Shown here: positions 7,100 to 15,018 of the stretch, in pieces | How positions within the stretch are numbered: position 1 is the stretch's first letter | Layout of the letters: each line of letters starts with the position of its first letter | Assembly (NCBI GenBank): GCA_937876395.1 | Contig: CALEIM010000177.1 | Location: 1 to 21,745, forward strand | Direction: 5' to 3' | Length of the DNA stretch: 21,745 nucleotides | Origin: an uncultured Wenzhouxiangella sp. | GTDB taxonomy: Bacteria > Pseudomonadota > Gammaproteobacteria > Xanthomonadales > Wenzhouxiangellaceae | Notes under the pieces: generated by a model | Database searches by the model: none | Seen by the model: the letters and a program-made list of their open reading frames with translations, nothing else | What the model was told of the DNA's origin: nothing | Position numbers and translations under genes: made by a program

Positions 7100-9532
7100 T
7101 CAGAATGTCTGGCCGAAGGAGAACTGGATGACTTGTGTGTCGTCACCATCGCGTTTCTTGAGCGGTGTTGCCAAGTTGATGATAATCGGCCCGACCGGCG
7201 CTTGCCAGGTCAGGGACAGACCGGTTGAGGCCCGCAGCAGATCGGTGTCGAAGGTGCCGTAGTCCTGGAAGACGTTGCCGATATCGACAAACCAGGCCAG
7301 GCGGGTGCCGGTTGATTCAATGCCGGGGATAGGAAAGGCCAGCTCGAAGCCGCCAACGACCTTGAAGTCGCCGCCGACCGAGCGGCAGAAACGGTCTTTC
7401 GGACCCAGCGAGTTGTCGTCGAAGCCGCGAATATCGCGTACACCGCCGCCGTAGAAATGCTCGTAGAACGGCAGGCCGGTATCCATGGTCACGATTTCGT
7501 CTAGCTGGCACTGGCCCTGCAGACGCTCGGGCTCGATTGGCTCAAGGGCAAGCTTGTCGTCGTAGTTGTCGTAGGCATCGCCATAAGCGACGTCACCCCT
7601 GAGGCTGAACGCCATACCGTTGTTGCCGATTGGCCAGAATTTGCGGAACCGGTAGTTGAGTCGATAGAACTCGCGGGTGCTGCCGGGCAGGGCAATTTCG
7701 GCACCCAGGCGATGCAGCGAGCCGCGCGTTGCGTTGAGATAGTGGTTGCGGCTGTCGCGCGACCAGGTGGCGTCGAAGCGATAGCTGGTGACGCGTCGCT
7801 CGTCACGGCTCAAAAAGCCGTCCATGTCTTCATCGAGGGTGATGCCAAGCGGCCGATCGGCCGGAATCCGGAAGGTGATCGGGCTGTTCTCATCATCCGG
7901 ATCAACCGGATAAAAGGCACCCGGCAGATTGATGTCGACCTGCTGGGCGCCGGCGCCAAAGCGCAGAAAATCCACTTCGGTCAGCGGAAAGCCGTAGTTG
8001 ACCCCGGCCGCCGCCTGGCTGGTCGAGAATGCCGAAATGTTGGCGTCGCGCTGATCGAATTCCGTATAGCGAGCATAAAAGCCGCGGGATACGCCGCTGT
8101 CGGTGTAATACGGGTTGGTGTAATTGACTGAAACCTGCGACAGGATCGAGCTGCGGCTGACGGCGAAGCCAACCCGTCGCCCCGAGCCAAGGAAGTTGTC
8201 CTGCTGGAGCCCGATCGAGGCGATCAGGCCCTGAATCTGCGAATAGCCGAAGCCGATCTGGAAACTGCCCGAAGGCTGCTCATCGACGCTGATCACGATA
8301 TCAATCTGATCGGAAGTGCCTTCTACAGCCGGTGTTTCGACGGTCACGTTGTCAAAATAGCCGAGCTGCTGGAGGCGGATGCGCGAGCGATCAATTGACG
8401 ACTGGGAAAACCACGATCCTTCGAACTGGCGCATCTCGCGGCGCAGCACTTCATCCTTGGTCTGCGAGTTGCCGCGAAACTCGACCCGCCGGACATAGAC
8501 CCGCTGGCCCGGATCGATGAAGAAATTGATCTCGGTCTCGCGCGTCTCGCGGTCAATGCGCGGCACCGGGTTGACGTTGGCGAAGGCGTAGCCGACGTTG
8601 GCCAAAACGGCCGTAATGTTGTCGACACTTTGCTCAAGCTGTTTGCGCGAAAAGCGCTCGCCGGGGGTAATCATGATCAACTGATGCAGGCTGGCTTCGT
8701 CCAGAATCAGTTCGCCGGTGAGCTGCACGTCGCTGACCGTATAGACCTCACCTTCGCGAATATTGGCGGTGATGAAAATGTCCTGCTTGTCGGGGCTGAT
8801 CGAAACCTGGGTCGATTCAATGGCGAAATCCAGATAGCCGCGGTCCAGATAATAGGCGCGCAGCGATTCGAGGTCGCCCGACAGCTTCTCGCGGGTGTAT
8901 TTGTCCGCGCCGCGCCAGAAAAACAGGCCGCGCTTGCTGTCGGACTCGAACTCGCCACGCAGCTCTTTTTCGCTGAAGCTCTGGTTGCCGACGATGTTGA
9001 TGTGGCGAATGCGTGCCTGGTCACCTTCGCTGACAATCAGCGACAGGCCGACGCGGTTACGCGACAGCTCGCTGACGGTAGCCTGCACATCCACCGCGTA
9101 ATGGCCGCGGCTGTAGTACTGGCGGATCAATTCCTGCCGGACCCGGTCAAGCTCCATCTGATTGAAAATTTCGCCTTCGGCAATGCCGATATCGGCCAGC
9201 GCCGGCATCAAATCTTCGGTCTTGATCTGGCGATTTCCGGCGATGTTGATGGAGGAAATGGCTGGACGCTCTTCGACGTTGATGACCAGCACATCGCCTT
9301 CGCGGCTCAGGCTGACGTCGTCGAAAAAGCCGGTCTGCCAGAGATCACGAATCGTGCTGCGCGCCAGGCTGGGGCTCAGTTCATCACCGACTTCAAGCGG
9401 GATATAGCTGAATACGTTGCCTTCCGAGAGGCGCTGAAGTCCGTCGACGCGGATATCGCCAATGCGAAAGGTCTCGGCTGAGACCAGGGTCGTGGCAGCG
9501 AGCAACGTCAGCAGCAGGCAGAGTCGTTTCAT
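7100..9532 (-). CDS. bamA: Outer-membrane protein assembly factor BamA
   Basis: An 810-residue Omp85 protein, the core insertase of the BAM complex. The signal peptide is MKRLCLLLTLLAATTLVSA. Five POTRA domains run to about residue 420, beginning with FRIGDIRVDGLQRLSEG, and are followed by a 16-strand barrel. The conserved RGF of loop 6 is at 702-704 (DIRGFDDNSLGP), and the protein ends with the FSFGQTF outer-membrane signature. Cys675 and Cys716 flank this region and could form an extracellular disulfide. Odd point: residues 567-578 form a perfect EF-hand loop in the place of extracellular loop 4 (see findings). It lies between rseP and skp, as usual. No sigma-E-like promoter was recognised upstream. 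Confidence 0.98.
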   Translation of the reverse strand: MKRLCLLLTLLAATTLVSAETFRIGDIRVDGLQRLSEGNVFSYIPLEVGDELSPSLARSTIRDLWQTGFFDDVSLSREGDVLVINVEERPAISSINIAGNRQIKTEDLMPALADIGIAEGEIFNQMELDRVRQELIRQYYSRGHYAVDVQATVSELSRNRVGLSLIVSEGDQARIRHINIVGNQSFSEKELRGEFESDSKRGLFFWRGADKYTREKLSGDLESLRAYYLDRGYLDFAIESTQVSISPDKQDIFITANIREGEVYTVSDVQLTGELILDEASLHQLIMITPGERFSRKQLEQSVDNITAVLANVGYAFANVNPVPRIDRETRETEINFFIDPGQRVYVRRVEFRGNSQTKDEVLRREMRQFEGSWFSQSSIDRSRIRLQQLGYFDNVTVETPAVEGTSDQIDIVISVDEQPSGSFQIGFGYSQIQGLIASIGLQQDNFLGSGRRVGFAVSRSSILSQVSVNYTNPYYTDSGVSRGFYARYTEFDQRDANISAFSTSQAAAGVNYGFPLTEVDFLRFGAGAQQVDINLPGAFYPVDPDDENSPITFRIPADRPLGITLDEDMDGFLSRDERRVTSYRFDATWSRDSRNHYLNATRGSLHRLGAEIALPGSTREFYRLNYRFRKFWPIGNNGMAFSLRGDVAYGDAYDNYDDKLALEPIEPERLQGQCQLDEIVTMDTGLPFYEHFYGGGVRDIRGFDDNSLGPKDRFCRSVGGDFKVVGGFELAFPIPGIESTGTRLAWFVDIGNVFQDYGTFDTDLLRASTGLSLTWQAPVGPIIINLATPLKKRDGDDTQVIQFSFGQTF

Positions 9533-9585
9533 GTCGGATTCATTCCGGTTCTTGTTTGCAGCACAGGCTCTGGGCGAGATGCAGT

Positions 9586-10959
9586 TTAGGAGAAAAGGCG
9601 TAAAAGATCGTTAAATATGGCCAGTCCCATCAGTCCGATCACCAACAGTATCCCCAGATACTGGCCGGCGATCTGGGTTTGTTCGGAGACCGGCGAGCCC
9701 TTGAACAGCTCTACAAGGTAATACATTAGATGCCCGCCATCCAGTAATGGAATCGGCAGCAGGTTGATAATCGCCAGCGACAGGCTGACCAGACCGAGAA
9801 AAAACAGGAAGCGCGTCAGGCCCAGCAGGGCCGAAGAATGCGCCATCTGGGCGATTGTAATGGGTCCGGACAGATTGCTCAGGCTGGCCTTGCCGGTCAG
9901 CATGCGCCCGAGCATGCCGAAGGTGGCCGTGGTCAGGCGTCCGGTTTCGGCAAAGGCTTCGCCGAAGGCGCTGAGTGGACCGTGGCGCAGAATCGTGAAT
10001 GCACGCTCGATATCCGCCTGCAGATCGGCGTTGGGCGGCTGCGGCAGAATACCGACGATGGCCCGGCCGTCGTCAATTTCCGGCACCATTTCCAGCCCGA
10101 AGCGGCGCCCGGCGCGCTCGATGTCCAGTTCGAGTGCCTGCGCCGCTCCTTGCGCATCGCGGCCGAACTCCGGGATCAGCCGGCTGACATCGGCCCAGCT
10201 TTCCACGCTGTGGCCGGCAACGGCGAGAATCCGATCGCCGGGCTGCAGCCCGGCGAGATCAGCCGGCTGGTCCGCGCTGATCTCGCCGACCACCGCCGGT
10301 AGCTGCGGCCGCCAGGGCTGGATGCCGATCGTTTCGAGGGTGTGTGCCTCATCAAACCCAGCAGCCAGCCTGGAGAGGTCGAGGCGCAGTTGGCGCTGCG
10401 TACCGGTGGCCTTTTCAACCGTCAGCTCGGTCGTTTCGCGGTCGAGCGCGCGCGGCATCAGCGCCAGCAGTACGTGCGTCCAGGTCTGGGTTTGCTGCTG
10501 TTCGACGCCGACAATCAGATCCCCCGATTCCAGCCCGGCTTCGGCCGCCAGGTGGGTCACCTCGCCGACCACTGGGCGGGTCTCGGGAATGCCGATGACA
10601 AACATCAGCCAGAACGCCGCAATCGCGAAGATGAAGTTGAATGCCGGGCCGGCGGCAACAATCGCCGTACGCCAGCCCAGCGATTTGCGGTTGAAGGCCT
10701 GGTCGAGCTCGTCGGTGGCGACCGGCGCTTCGCGCTCGTCGAGCATTTTGACGTAGCCGCCCAGGGGAATCGCCGCGATCCGATATTCCGTGCCGTCGCG
10801 CCCGTAGCGCGACCACAGCGCCGGGCCAAAGCCGATCGAAAAACGCAGCACCCGCACACCAGCGCGCCGGGCCACCCAGAAGTGGCCAAACTCGTGAAAT
10901 GTGATCAGCAGTCCGAGCGCGACGATTAGCCACAGGACGGGTCCGAAAAAATCAAACAT
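9586..10959 (-). CDS. rseP: Site-2 intramembrane protease RseP
   Basis: A 457-residue inner-membrane metalloprotease that cleaves anti-sigma factor RseA in the sigma-E envelope-stress cascade and clears signal peptides. The first membrane segment carries the zinc motif HEFGH (His22, Glu23, His26, identical numbering to E. coli). Two periplasmic PDZ domains follow; one includes ISADQPADLAGLQPGDRILAV. The last part has the second active-site motif NLLPIPLLDGGHLMYYL, whose Asp completes the zinc site, and a final membrane helix. It begins 92 nt after cdsA, where most relatives have dxr, and ends 53 nt before bamA. Confidence 0.97.
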   Translation of the reverse strand: MFDFFGPVLWLIVALGLLITFHEFGHFWVARRAGVRVLRFSIGFGPALWSRYGRDGTEYRIAAIPLGGYVKMLDEREAPVATDELDQAFNRKSLGWRTAIVAAGPAFNFIFAIAAFWLMFVIGIPETRPVVGEVTHLAAEAGLESGDLIVGVEQQQTQTWTHVLLALMPRALDRETTELTVEKATGTQRQLRLDLSRLAAGFDEAHTLETIGIQPWRPQLPAVVGEISADQPADLAGLQPGDRILAVAGHSVESWADVSRLIPEFGRDAQGAAQALELDIERAGRRFGLEMVPEIDDGRAIVGILPQPPNADLQADIERAFTILRHGPLSAFGEAFAETGRLTTATFGMLGRMLTGKASLSNLSGPITIAQMAHSSALLGLTRFLFFLGLVSLSLAIINLLPIPLLDGGHLMYYLVELFKGSPVSEQTQIAGQYLGILLVIGLMGLAIFNDLLRLFS

Positions 10960-10978
10960 GTCAGTTCAGTGTGCTGGA

Positions 10979-10996
10979 GCCGGGCGCTGACCCGGC
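10979..10996. other. Small inverted repeat in the cdsA-rseP gap
   Basis: GCCGGG and CCCGGC form a 6-bp stem with a 6-nt loop in the 92-nt space between cdsA and rseP. There is no T-run after it on either strand, so it is not a classical terminator. It might stabilise or separate transcripts. Confidence 0.35.
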
Positions 10997-11051
10997 GCTG
11001 CAGAAACCAAGGAATGTCATTGTAACTGCTGACACAGATACTGGGCCGGCC

Positions 11052-11867
11052 TCACGCCTGCACCCCGAACAGCGAGAGCACGGCCAGAGTGAAAAACGGC
11101 ACCGCCGCGGCCATGCTGTCGAAGCGATCCAGGATGCCGCCGTGCCCGGGCAGCAGATTCGAGGTGTCCTTGAGACCGCGCTGGCGTTTGAGCAGGCTGA
11201 TGAACAGGTCGCCGCCAATTGAAATCAGAGCCAGGCCGACGGCCAGCGCGGCGATCCATCCGGGGTGAAACGGACTGGCCGGAATCAACTCGTTGACCAG
11301 CGGAGTGAACACCGCCGCGCCGATCACGCCACCGATTGCTCCGGCACGGGTCTTGCCGGGACTGATGCGCGGGGCCAGCTTTGTTCCGCCGAAATGCCGC
11401 CCGGTAAAATAGGCGCAGGTATCGGCCGCGGCTATCGTTACCAGCAGCAAAAGGACCAGCCAGGGCGAAACGGCCTTGAGTTCGACCAGGCCCAGCCACA
11501 GGCCGAGCAGGACGATGGCCAGCACCGCCGCCTTGATCGCGACCATCCATCGGCCTGATGAACGGCCGCCTTCAGGTCGGCCAAGCCAGGCGAAATTGAC
11601 CAGCCACAAAACACAGCCGGCCGCCAGCAGCGGTTTGGCGGCGGCCTCCAGATACCAGATCAACGCAGCCAGCAGGCCGAGTAATGCGGCAAAGGCCCAG
11701 CGTGCCAGCGTCTGCTCGAAACCGGCCAGACGGGCCGCTTCCCAGCCCCCGCCGATGAGCAGCACCAGCCCGGCGGCCAGGGCAAAACCGGTCGGCGGCA
11801 GCAAGAACAGCGCCGCCAGGCCAACCGTCACCAGAATCAGCGCGGTGCGAACCCGGGTTTCAAGCAT
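11052..11867 (-). CDS. cdsA: Phosphatidate cytidylyltransferase
   Basis: A polytopic membrane enzyme making CDP-diacylglycerol from phosphatidate and CTP, the precursor for PssA in this same window. The start at 11867 (MLETRVRTALILV) overlaps the uppS end by 8 nt and gives 271 residues. A longer open frame to 11966 lies inside uppS and is rejected. There are several hydrophobic helices. The family signature is near the C-terminus: SLLKRQRGLKDTSNLLPGHG followed by GILDRFDS, with the paired aspartates that bind metal. Downstream of it the usual dxr is absent. Confidence 0.96.
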   Translation of the reverse strand: MLETRVRTALILVTVGLAALFLLPPTGFALAAGLVLLIGGGWEAARLAGFEQTLARWAFAALLGLLAALIWYLEAAAKPLLAAGCVLWLVNFAWLGRPEGGRSSGRWMVAIKAAVLAIVLLGLWLGLVELKAVSPWLVLLLLVTIAAADTCAYFTGRHFGGTKLAPRISPGKTRAGAIGGVIGAAVFTPLVNELIPASPFHPGWIAALAVGLALISIGGDLFISLLKRQRGLKDTSNLLPGHGGILDRFDSMAAAVPFFTLAVLSLFGVQA

Positions 11868-12588
11868 GCTTGACCTGACTGAGCCCGCCGTAGCGGCGTT
11901 CGCGGCAGGCAAAATCGGCCAGGGCAGCGGTAAAGTGCAGCTCATCAAAATCCGGCCAAAGTACATCGCTGAAATACAGCTCGGTATAGGCCAGTTGCCA
12001 GAGCAGGAAGTTCGACAGGCGCCGTTCGCCGCCGGTGCGGATAAACAGATCCGGCGGCGGCATCGTACTCATCGAAAGCACGGATTCAAACAGCTCGCGG
12101 TTGATCTGCTCCACGTTGAGGGTGCCGGCCGCTACGCGTTCGGCCAAGGCCCGGGTCGCAGTAATGATCTCGGATTGACCGCCGTAGTTGACCGCTACGT
12201 TCAGCCGCAGACGCCGGTTGCCGGCGGTGCGCCGCTCGGCCTGAAGCATGCCCTCGCGCAGGCTGCGGCTGAACGGGCTGCGATCGCCGACAAAGTTCAG
12301 TCGGACGCCGTGCTGGTCGAGCTCACGGATCTCGCGATTGAGCGCCTTGAGAAACAGATCCAGAAGCTGACGAACTTCACTGCGCGGCCGGCTCCAGTTT
12401 TCACTGGAGAATGCGTAGACGGTCAGATTGGGAATAGCATGGTCCAGCGCCGAGCGGATGGTTCGTTTGAGCGCATCGGAGCCGGCTTCATGACCGGCCG
12501 AGCGCGGCTTGCCCTGGCGGATGGCCCAGCGCCCGTTGCCGTCCATGATGATGGCAACATGATTTGGTAGTGGAGCGGAATCGGACAA
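11860..12588 (-). CDS. uppS: Undecaprenyl diphosphate synthase (cis-prenyltransferase)
   Basis: A 242-residue soluble cis-prenyltransferase that elongates farnesyl-PP with isopentenyl-PP to the C55 carrier for peptidoglycan and O-antigen. IIMDGNGRW places the catalytic Asp at residue 16. YAFSSENWSRP, NVAVNYGGQSEI and PPDLFIRTGGERRLSNFLLW are the other conserved regions. The start codon is TTG at 12588 with AGGA 7-8 nt upstream. No ATG or GTG precedes it in frame after the frr stop, and the next ATG is inside the catalytic motif, so TTG is the only sensible start. It lies 38 nt after frr and overlaps cdsA. Confidence 0.96.
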   Translation of the reverse strand: MSDSAPLPNHVAIIMDGNGRWAIRQGKPRSAGHEAGSDALKRTIRSALDHAIPNLTVYAFSSENWSRPRSEVRQLLDLFLKALNREIRELDQHGVRLNFVGDRSPFSRSLREGMLQAERRTAGNRRLRLNVAVNYGGQSEIITATRALAERVAAGTLNVEQINRELFESVLSMSTMPPPDLFIRTGGERRLSNFLLWQLAYTELYFSDVLWPDFDELHFTAALADFACRERRYGGLSQVKHA

Positions 12589-12626
12589 AGTGAATTCCTG
12601 GCCATCGGCAGCCGAGTGGGCCGGCC

Positions 12627-13184
12627 TCAGATTTCCATCAGCTCCCGTTCCTTGACACCGATCAGCTCGTCGACCTGGCCGACGTGTTTGTCGGTCAGCT
12701 CCTGGACGAGCGCCTCGCCGCGCCGCACATCATCTTCGCTGAGCTGCTTTTCCTTCAGGAATTCCTTGAGCTGATGATTGGCGTCGCGACGAATGTTGCG
12801 GATGGCAATCTTGGCCTGCTCGCCCTCGCCGTGGACAACCTTGACCAACTCGGTGCGTCGTTCTTCGTTGAGCGCCGGCAGCGGCACGCGGATATTGGCG
12901 CCCGAAGTGGCGGGATTGAGCCCCAGGTCGGAGGTCATGATCGCCTTTTCAATGGCGCTCACCATCGACTTGTCGAACGGCACCACGCTCAAGGTACGCG
13001 GATCTTCAATGCCGATGCTGGCCGCCTGGTTGAGCGGAACCTCGGAGCCGTAGTAGTTGACCGTGATGTGTTCAAGCAAGCTGGGATGGGCGCGACCGGT
13101 GCGGATTTTGGCCAGCTCGGTCTTCAGCGCCTCGATGCTTTTGGCCATGCGGCTGCCCGCGTCTTTCTTGATTTCATTGAGCAT
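12627..13184 (-). CDS. frr: Ribosome recycling factor
   Basis: A 185-residue RRF, exactly the family length. With EF-G it splits post-termination ribosomes. It opens with [20 protein letters not shown], has [17 protein letters not shown] and [17 protein letters not shown], and ends in the long helix of domain I ([16 protein letters not shown]). The AGAGGTGAG box just before the ATG is a good ribosome-binding site. A perfect hairpin sits immediately upstream of that box. The pyrH-frr-uppS-cdsA order is conserved in many bacteria. Confidence 0.98.
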   Translation of the reverse strand: MLNEIKKDAGSRMAKSIEALKTELAKIRTGRAHPSLLEHITVNYYGSEVPLNQAASIGIEDPRTLSVVPFDKSMVSAIEKAIMTSDLGLNPATSGANIRVPLPALNEERRTELVKVVHGEGEQAKIAIRNIRRDANHQLKEFLKEKQLSEDDVRRGEALVQELTDKHVGQVDELIGVKERELMEI

Positions 13185-13202
13185 GTCTCACCTCTGGATT
13201 CA

Positions 13203-13220
13203 GCGCCTTGGTCAAGGCGC
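13203..13220. promoter_or_regulatory. Hairpin directly upstream of the frr ribosome-binding site
   Basis: GCGCCTTG and CAAGGCGC form a perfect 8-bp palindromic arm pair with 2 nt between. In RNA this becomes a 7-bp stem with a tetraloop. It lies 18 nt before the frr ATG and just 5' of its AGAGGTGAG box. There is no T-run, so it is more likely a translational or RNA-stability element than a terminator. Confidence 0.5.
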
Positions 13221-13283
13221 AGGAATGGTCTGGGCCGATTGTAATCTGCTTGCTTGCGTAGCGCAGTCCCCCGCTCGATGGCA

Positions 13284-14003
13284 TTAGTAGCTGACCAGGG
13301 TGCCCAGGTCTTCACCGCCGATGACGCGCCCCAATTCACCGGCGCGGTTGAGATTGACGATGCGGATGGGCATGGACTGGTCACGACACAGCACGATGGC
13401 ATTGGTGTCCATCACCTGAAGCTTGCGCTCAATGACCTCATCGTAGCTGATCCGGGTGTAGCGAGTTGCAGTCGAGTCGGTGACCGGATCGGCCGAGTAG
13501 ATGCCGTCAACCTTGGTCGCCTTGATCATCAGATCGGCACCGACTTCGATGGCGCGCAGGCTCGCTGCCGTATCGGTGGTGAAGAACGGATTGCCGGTGC
13601 CGGCGGCGAAAATCACGACCCGACCTTTTTCCAGGTGACGCACGGCCCGGCGGCGGATGTAGTCTTCGCACACGTCGCGCACTGAAACGGCCGACATCAC
13701 CCGCGTGGTCACCCCGGCGGTTTCCAGCGCATCCTGCAGCGCCAGGGCATTCATGACCGTGGCCAGCATGCCCATGTGATCGCCGGTAATGCGATCGATT
13801 CCCGAGGCGGCAAGACCCGCGCCGCGAAAGATGTTGCCGCCGCCGATCACGATGCCGATCTGGACACCAGCGGCCACGACATCAGCCACTTCGCGGGCGA
13901 TGCGCGAGCTGACCTTGGGGTCAATGCCGTAGTCAAGCTCGCCGAGCAGCGCTTCACCGCTGAGCTTGAGCAGCACCCGCCGGTATTCGGTGTTGTCGTC
14001 CAT
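13284..14003 (-). CDS. pyrH: UMP kinase
   Basis: A 239-residue bacterial UMP kinase of the amino-acid-kinase fold. It phosphorylates UMP to UDP with ATP in pyrimidine synthesis. Seen are [13 protein letters not shown] (phosphate loop), [46 protein letters not shown] and [21 protein letters not shown] lies about 10 nt before the ATG. It follows tsf after 101 nt, which include a 10-bp hairpin, and precedes frr by 99 nt, which also include a hairpin. Confidence 0.98.
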   Translation of the reverse strand: MDDNTEYRRVLLKLSGEALLGELDYGIDPKVSSRIAREVADVVAAGVQIGIVIGGGNIFRGAGLAASGIDRITGDHMGMLATVMNALALQDALETAGVTTRVMSAVSVRDVCEDYIRRRAVRHLEKGRVVIFAAGTGNPFFTTDTAASLRAIEVGADLMIKATKVDGIYSADPVTDSTATRYTRISYDEVIERKLQVMDTNAIVLCRDQSMPIRIVNLNRAGELGRVIGGEDLGTLVSY

Positions 14004-14062
14004 CAGCCGCGTTCTCCCCGTAGTCGTGAATCCCGCCGCCTGATTGCGGCACCAAATCCGGC

Positions 14063-14093
14063 GTTTCGGCCGCCGGCAAGCGACGGCCGAAAC
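14063..14093. other. 10-bp inverted repeat between tsf and pyrH
   Basis: GTTTCGGCCG (14063-14072) and CGGCCGAAAC (14084-14093) pair perfectly around an 11-nt loop. No T-run follows on the minus strand, so as an intrinsic terminator it is atypical. It could attenuate read-through from rpsB-tsf, protect the upstream mRNA's 3' end, or bind a regulator. Confidence 0.5.
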
Positions 14094-14104
14094 GACGGTT
14101 GCGA

Positions 14105-14968
14105 TCAGCTGCGCACCTGCTCCATGACTTCGGCAGCAAAGTCGGTTTCCACCTTGTCGATGCCTTCACCCACTTCCAGGCGCACAAACTCCATGACCTG
14201 GGCATCCCGGTCCTTGAGCAGCTTGCCGACGGTGACGTCACCGTCCTTGACGAAGGGCTGGCCGGTCAGGGTCAGTTCCGCCAGATGCTTGTTGAGTCGG
14301 CCAGTAACCATTTTCTCGATGATGTCAGCCGGCTTGCCGCTTTCTTCGGCCTGGGCGACGAGAATCTGTTTCTCGCGTTCAATCACTTCGGCCGGAACAT
14401 CGGCGGCATCACGAAAGGCCGGGTTGAGCGCGGCCACGTGCATGGCGAGATCGCGGGCCAGTTCGGCGTCGCCGCCTTTGAGCGCCACCAGCACGCCGAT
14501 GCGGCCGCCGTGAATATAGCCGCCCAGGACGTCACCGCTGGTCAGGCGGGCCATGCGGCGTACCTGAATATTCTCACCGAGGCGGGCCACCAGCTCGCGC
14601 GCAGCTTCCGCAACGCTTGCGCCGCTGGCGGTGGCCATGGCGTTGAGCGCGTCGATGTCGTCGGCCTTGAGCGCCAGCTCGGCCGCTTCTTCGGCAAAGC
14701 CGCGGAAGCTGTCATCCTTGGCTACGAAATCGGTCTCGCAGTTGATTTCGACCAGCGCCGCGTGATCGCCACCTTCGGCCATGACAATGACGCCTTCGGC
14801 GGCAACGCGGTCCGACTTCTTGTCGGCCTTGGCCAGGCCGCTTTTCCGCAGGTGCTCGATGGCCGCATCCATATCGCCGCCGGTTTCAACCAGGGCTTTT
14901 TTGCATTCCATCATGCCTGCACCGGTGCGTTCGCGCAGTTCCTTGACTTGTGCTGCAGTAATACTCAT
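14105..14968 (-). CDS. tsf: Elongation factor Ts
   Basis: A 287-residue EF-Ts, the nucleotide exchange factor for EF-Tu. The N-terminal UBA-like domain is [20 protein letters not shown] followed by [20 protein letters not shown]. The exchange motif is [15 protein letters not shown], with the TDFV signature. The core and dimerisation parts follow. It is cotranscribed with rpsB (50-nt gap), as almost everywhere in bacteria. AGGAG is about 13 nt before the ATG, a slightly long spacing. Confidence 0.98.
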   Translation of the reverse strand: MSITAAQVKELRERTGAGMMECKKALVETGGDMDAAIEHLRKSGLAKADKKSDRVAAEGVIVMAEGGDHAALVEINCETDFVAKDDSFRGFAEEAAELALKADDIDALNAMATASGASVAEAARELVARLGENIQVRRMARLTSGDVLGGYIHGGRIGVLVALKGGDAELARDLAMHVAALNPAFRDAADVPAEVIEREKQILVAQAEESGKPADIIEKMVTGRLNKHLAELTLTGQPFVKDGDVTVGKLLKDRDAQVMEFVRLEVGEGIDKVETDFAAEVMEQVRS

Positions 14969-15018
14969 GACTTGCTTGTAACTCCTAAAAAGAAAGAAGA
15001 ATCAGGTTCGCTACAGGA

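Noticed and set aside
9533..9585. Sigma-E promoter before bamA
   Set aside because: No GGAAC-type -35 with a TCTGA-like -10 at the right spacing was found here or before rseP.
11868..11966. Upstream extension of cdsA by 33 codons
   Set aside because: It lies inside uppS and the added residues are not hydrophobic CdsA-like sequence. The start at 11867 gives normal coupling.
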